A stretch of DNA of 64,000 nucleotides from positions 1,534 through 65,533 of the forward strand of contig FWWN02000701.1 of assembly GCA_900175165.2 (NCBI GenBank), read 5' to 3'. A model generated the notes under the pieces. It was not told the origin of the DNA, made no database searches, and was given only the letters and a program-made list of their open reading frames with translations. Below are positions 60,699-64,000 of this stretch, in pieces; the stretch's first letter is position 1, and each line of letters starts with the position of its first letter. Made by a program: the position numbers and the translations under genes. The DNA is from Rhizomucor pusillus. Lineage: Eukaryota > Mucoromycota > Mucoromycetes > Mucorales > Lichtheimiaceae.

Positions 60699-62157
60699 CT
60701 ATTGATACAGCATATGCGTTTGGGCACGTACGATTGCGCCAGAGCGAGTTTCCAAGAAGATATCTTCCTCTGGAAGCATTCTCCAGACCTTCATTAGCCG
60801 GTTGTGAGTCTCTTCTTCATCGAACATTTGGCGTTGCCTCTGTCTAGATAGCTCAAATTCACGTGCTATCTCGGTCGGGTGATGTATTTGCATTGCCTTG
60901 ATAGGTGCAACTTGCGCAGGGTAAGCTGAATCGTGCAGGTCCTCTATTCCTTCAAGCACATTTTCATCTTCCTCAGGCTTCGTTTGCTTCCATCTCATCT
61001 GAGTGGTATCAAACACCATGGATCCCACTACAGTCTCTGTGTATTTGCTTGCTCCGTTTCTTTGCATGTTCGTGATCAAGGCAGGGCCTCGACGGCGGGT
61101 AGGTTCTTGCTTCTTGGTAGGCAAGATTGGATTGCTGAAACGCAGGATACTCGGTTCATTGCCTTGCCAGCGGCAGTTTGCAGCGTCGTATCTCATGCCG
61201 TTACATTCTACAACAGAAAGATAAAGAGTGGGAAAGAAAATTCAGTACCGATGCTAGTACATAATACAGACGCGTGACAATGGGCAATGTTACCTCTTTG
61301 CAGTGGTTGTTCATGTGGTCTTATCAACGTCGGTTTGCGCCGGGTCTATTTACCGCAACTTTCGTGAGCAACAAGGTAGACGGAAGCGAGATCCAGGTAA
61401 AGCTGTTACCATGTTATGCCGCCAAGGCCGCTGTGAGTCAACAATGTTGTTGTTGTTGTTGTAACTTGCATTGGTATCTAGACGATGTCATACCAGAATT
61501 AATAGCTAAACATAATATATGCCTATGACAAGTACTTGCCACTTGGAGCTGGAGAACGCCAAGGCTGTTTTATCAATGGTCGTCGGAAGCATGTTTCTTT
61601 CCATTCTGGCAAGATATCCAACCCATCGAGTTCTGAGCCGTTGCCGTAGATGATACGCGACCGAGGTCGTTCCATGAGCGTTGCACCACTGGCACCTCGA
61701 CGCACGCCTGAGGCCGTCGCTGGTCGTCTTTTGATGAACATGGGCGGTGGTTGAGCAGAGGTCCAAGGAGAAGTCGACGACGCTGTCAATGGACGAGGCA
61801 CCTGACGTTGCATGGAGGCGTACGTAGGAGCGCGGAACCGACGTTGCCTTGTCTGTGATAAAGACCATGTTGTCTGTGCAGGATCCTTCTTCGGCGTGAC
61901 AGGACGGGGTATACATGAAGGCCGTTTTCGCTGAACCAGTTCTTGCGGGGGAATACGAAACACATCGTCGTTGTCGATATTGAGTCCTTTGCAAAAGTCG
62001 TCATCATCAAGTTCTTTTTCGATAATAGGTTTCCTTTGTTTCTTGCTGTTCAGAGACAAGGCCGACATATCCTCAGGAAAACCGATATCATCAAAGCTTT
62101 CCTTGTCATTTTCTCGTTCATACAACGGCTTCTTTTGTTGCCGTTGCTGTTGCTGTT

Positions 62158-62190
<33 letters not shown>

Positions 62191-62731
62191 AAGTGGTTAC
62201 AGAGCCAGAAATGCCACTATTGCTGCCAGTGAAGTTGTCCTCATCGTCGACCTTGTTTTCATCATCCTCGTCGTCGTCAAAGATAGAGTCTGATGCCCTT
62301 GTCTGATCCATAAAACGGACTCGGCGTTCATCCAGAGCAACTGGCTTCAAGCCCTTCGAAGGGAAGCGGATATCCTGTGCCCAATCATCAAAATCCTGTA
62401 CTCGTTTATGCGTACCCAGTCTTGTAACAACACCGCGGCTCGGCTGCTGCATCATATAGTCATCCAGGCCAGGAAACACGAGCTGCTCTCTTTCATCGAT
62501 CACTAGTTTATCCGAGTGATGGCTTACGAAAGTTGAGTCCGTATCGTCGTCGCCATCATCTTCATTGTCTTCGTACGGATCAGCCAGCCGAGCAAACGCA
62601 CTCGCAAGGTCTTTATCGGGATCTCTTGCAACAATGCCACGACTCTCAATACATTTTATGGGCATCTGGATTCCTTTCGAAAAATCAATGTCGTTATCCC
62701 AGTTGCTGTCGTCTTCGCACACCAGCGCCAT
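60699..62731 (-). CDS. BYR4: Byr4/Bfa1-like GAP subunit of the septation/mitotic-exit GTPase
   Basis: Partner in the two-part GAP for Spg1/Tem1, which times septation and mitotic exit at the spindle pole. Four exons (62731-61540, 61477-61410, 61345-61294, 61207-60699) give 606 aa. The N-terminus has acidic DDFD-like repeats and a poly-Gln run (near 62115-62190). Conserved parts are RPRSRIIYGNGSELDGLDILP, then QRPWRHNMTRRKPTLIRPHE, NGMRYDAANCRWQGNE and VVGSMVFDTTQMRWKQ. Intron 1 (61539-61478) needs a GC donor (GCAAGT); only then do the two short middle exons join in frame. The start was chosen at MALVCEDDSNWDND although the frame is open further upstream. Confidence 0.85.
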
Positions 62732-62998
62732 GTAAGCGAGTATGTCAGTTATCACGTATGAGGTAGAGCAGAAGAATGGGTGATGAAAAGAGACAAAAAC
62801 AAAAGAAAGAAGAAAAACAGCAATCTTTCCGTCATTGTAGGTCTCAGCCAAAATATATACCCTTTTCATACTGGCAACAATGGCCAAATAAAAGGACAAT
62901 GAACCGCATCATTTTTTTGTTTGACACATAGCAGTCTTGTTTCTTGACCACACATTTTATACACGATGGGACGAATATGATTCTCTATTTGCGCGCCT

Positions 62999-63416
62999 TT
63001 ACTTGCTTTCTGAGGATTCAAGCTGTGCAATGAACTTTTCAAGGTCGAAATCGGGGCTGTCAACGTCGGCTACAAGCACGGAATGGAATGTCAATAGCCG
63101 ATTCAGGACAAGGTGTCTGCATCTGCAAAACTTACCTACTGGTGCCTGAGCTGCAGCGGTAGCAGCACCCTTCTTCTTGGCGTATTCGAGTCTTGCCTTC
63201 TCAATAAGCTGTTCCTTACGCTGGTACTCCAGTTGCTTTCGCTTCTCTTCTTCGTGCTTTTGCAACGATGCGTTGTGAGAGTAGCCGTACACGAGACCGA
63301 AGGCAAGTGCTGACCAGCGGCCAACCTGTAATTACAACGTCGTCTTGTAAGTATTGCTCGTTCGACAGTCCACGATTATCCCGAATGCCTACATTAACAA
63401 ACGCGCGGTTGACCAT
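62999..63416 (-). CDS. TIM11: ATP synthase subunit e, with an apparent one-base frameshift
   Basis: Small membrane subunit of mitochondrial F1Fo-ATP synthase that promotes dimer rows. Exons 63416-63393, 63326-63136 and 63069-62999. Expected N-terminus MVNRAFVN-VGRWSALA runs in one frame and FGLVYGYSHNASLQKHEEEK in the next; a TTT at about 63299-63302 has one T too many for them to join. The remaining sequence is a charged coiled coil (LEYQRKEQLIEKARLEYAKKK) and an acidic tail ending QLESSESK. Total exon length is one base over a multiple of three, as expected for an insertion. An alternative acceptor at 63312-63311 (CAG then CAC) would restore the frame but lose VGRWSALA. Confidence 0.75.
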
Positions 63417-64000
63417 GGCGGTTCTGTTTATTTACGAAAACAAGGGGGGCGGCCACGAAAAATCCTGCCCCTCCCCATCCTGCCCCTCTGCCAGCGAGTC
63501 ACGAAAGAATAAATTTTATCGAGAATCCTGCCCTCCTTTACCATCCTACCCATCTGCAGTGCTCTGGCAATCCAAAATCCAGTACCCTTTTCAAAACGAA
63601 ATTTCCAACGGCGACTACGGCCAAGTTGCCAAAGCAAAAGTTTAATCATGCTGTGAACGCGCAAGAAAGCCACGGCACCCGACACTCAAAAATGAAACAT
63701 GAAAAGAGACGATATAAAAACAAATTCCTGTGGCCGTTTTGCCTGCGAAAACCGTGCCTGTGGATTTATTTCTTCGATGAACATGAAGCGATCAGATGTA
63801 TGTAGGATTGGTTCCAGAGGCTACAACCAGTCTTGGATCCCAACCAATACCAATTTTGCCAACTATCTCCATTTTGGTTCCTCGTCGCTCCTTACACCAC
63901 ATATCCTCATTCTACTCGTATCTTTCATACACTACTCCAGCTACCGTTTCATCAGTCGTGACTGAGTCTTCCGTGGTCTCGTCATCGGCCCTCTTGAAAT
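63417..64000. other. Gene-free right edge
   Basis: Upstream side of the ATP synthase subunit e gene. Contains a CCTGCCCCT-type short repeat near 63466-63490. The open frames are not convincing. No RNA gene seen. Confidence 0.45.

Noticed and set aside
61943..62306. Plus-strand frames with long Leu or Cys runs
   Set aside because: They are the antisense of the BYR4 poly-Gln tract.
1..64000. tRNA, rRNA or CRISPR loci
   Set aside because: I looked for cloverleaf-like inverted repeats, rRNA core sequences and regular direct repeats and saw none, though a covariance scan was not possible.

Overview
The window is nuclear DNA of a fungus, most likely an early-diverging (Mucoromycota/Mucorales-type) species. 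The genes are split by many introns of about 50-90 bases. The set includes chromatin, cell-cycle, ribosome and mitochondrial proteins (INO80, APC3/CDC27, RPS27, uL2, SBDS, an ADP/ATP carrier), an ERT1-type Zn-cluster/PAS regulator and an HDEL-ended protein disulfide isomerase. The species call is inference; the gene calls rest on recognisable protein families. Where exon lengths are given, the model was checked to close in frame.

Layout. 0.9-8.6 kb (+): an allantoate/nicotinate-type MFS permease, glycerol-3-phosphate acyltransferase, RPS27 and a seven-TM TM7S3/TMEM198-like protein. 8.8-12.4 kb (-): a DUF1206 membrane protein and an ER disulfide isomerase. 12.6-16.3 kb: a mobile-element island with two decayed Tc1/mariner-IS630-like transposases, a frameshifted PD-(D/E)XK-nuclease-like gene, a 20-bp perfect palindrome and CTAGT-rich tandem/inverted repeats. 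16.8-18.7 kb (-): a THP3/LENG8 (SAC3/GANP) gene. 19.8-25.8 kb: two diverging paralogous 14-TM MFS exporters. 26.0-27.7 kb (-): 6-phosphogluconate dehydrogenase. 28.2-32.3 kb: a small hydrophilic protein, a DUF4097-like membrane-anchored protein, an orphan exon and a TMEM209-like protein. 32.9-38.8 kb (+): INO80. 39.4-40.3 kb: a third transposase remnant crossed by a 50-N gap. 40.7-43.7 kb (+): TVP23 and the ERT1-like regulator. 44.1-52.4 kb (-): CDC27, calcipressin, DNA ligase I and ribosomal protein uL2. 52.4-55.7 kb is gene-poor, with one small secreted protein. 55.7-63.4 kb: MON1, SBDS, ADP/ATP carrier, BYR4/BFA1 and ATP synthase subunit e.

The most unusual property is in the splicing. At least six introns, and probably a seventh, need a GC-AG donor/acceptor pair, nearly all with a GCAAG donor. 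There are also very small exons: an ATG-only exon in TVP23, 6 coding bases in RPS27, 14 bases in GND1, 18 bases in the permease and 22 bases in the ERT1-like gene. No clearly new multi-gene system was found. The best leads are the GC-AG intron excess, an optional in-frame intron in the TM7S3-like gene, the intron-bearing DUF1206 gene, the nuclease-like mobile gene next to a long palindrome, and an apparent one-base frameshift in ATP synthase subunit e.
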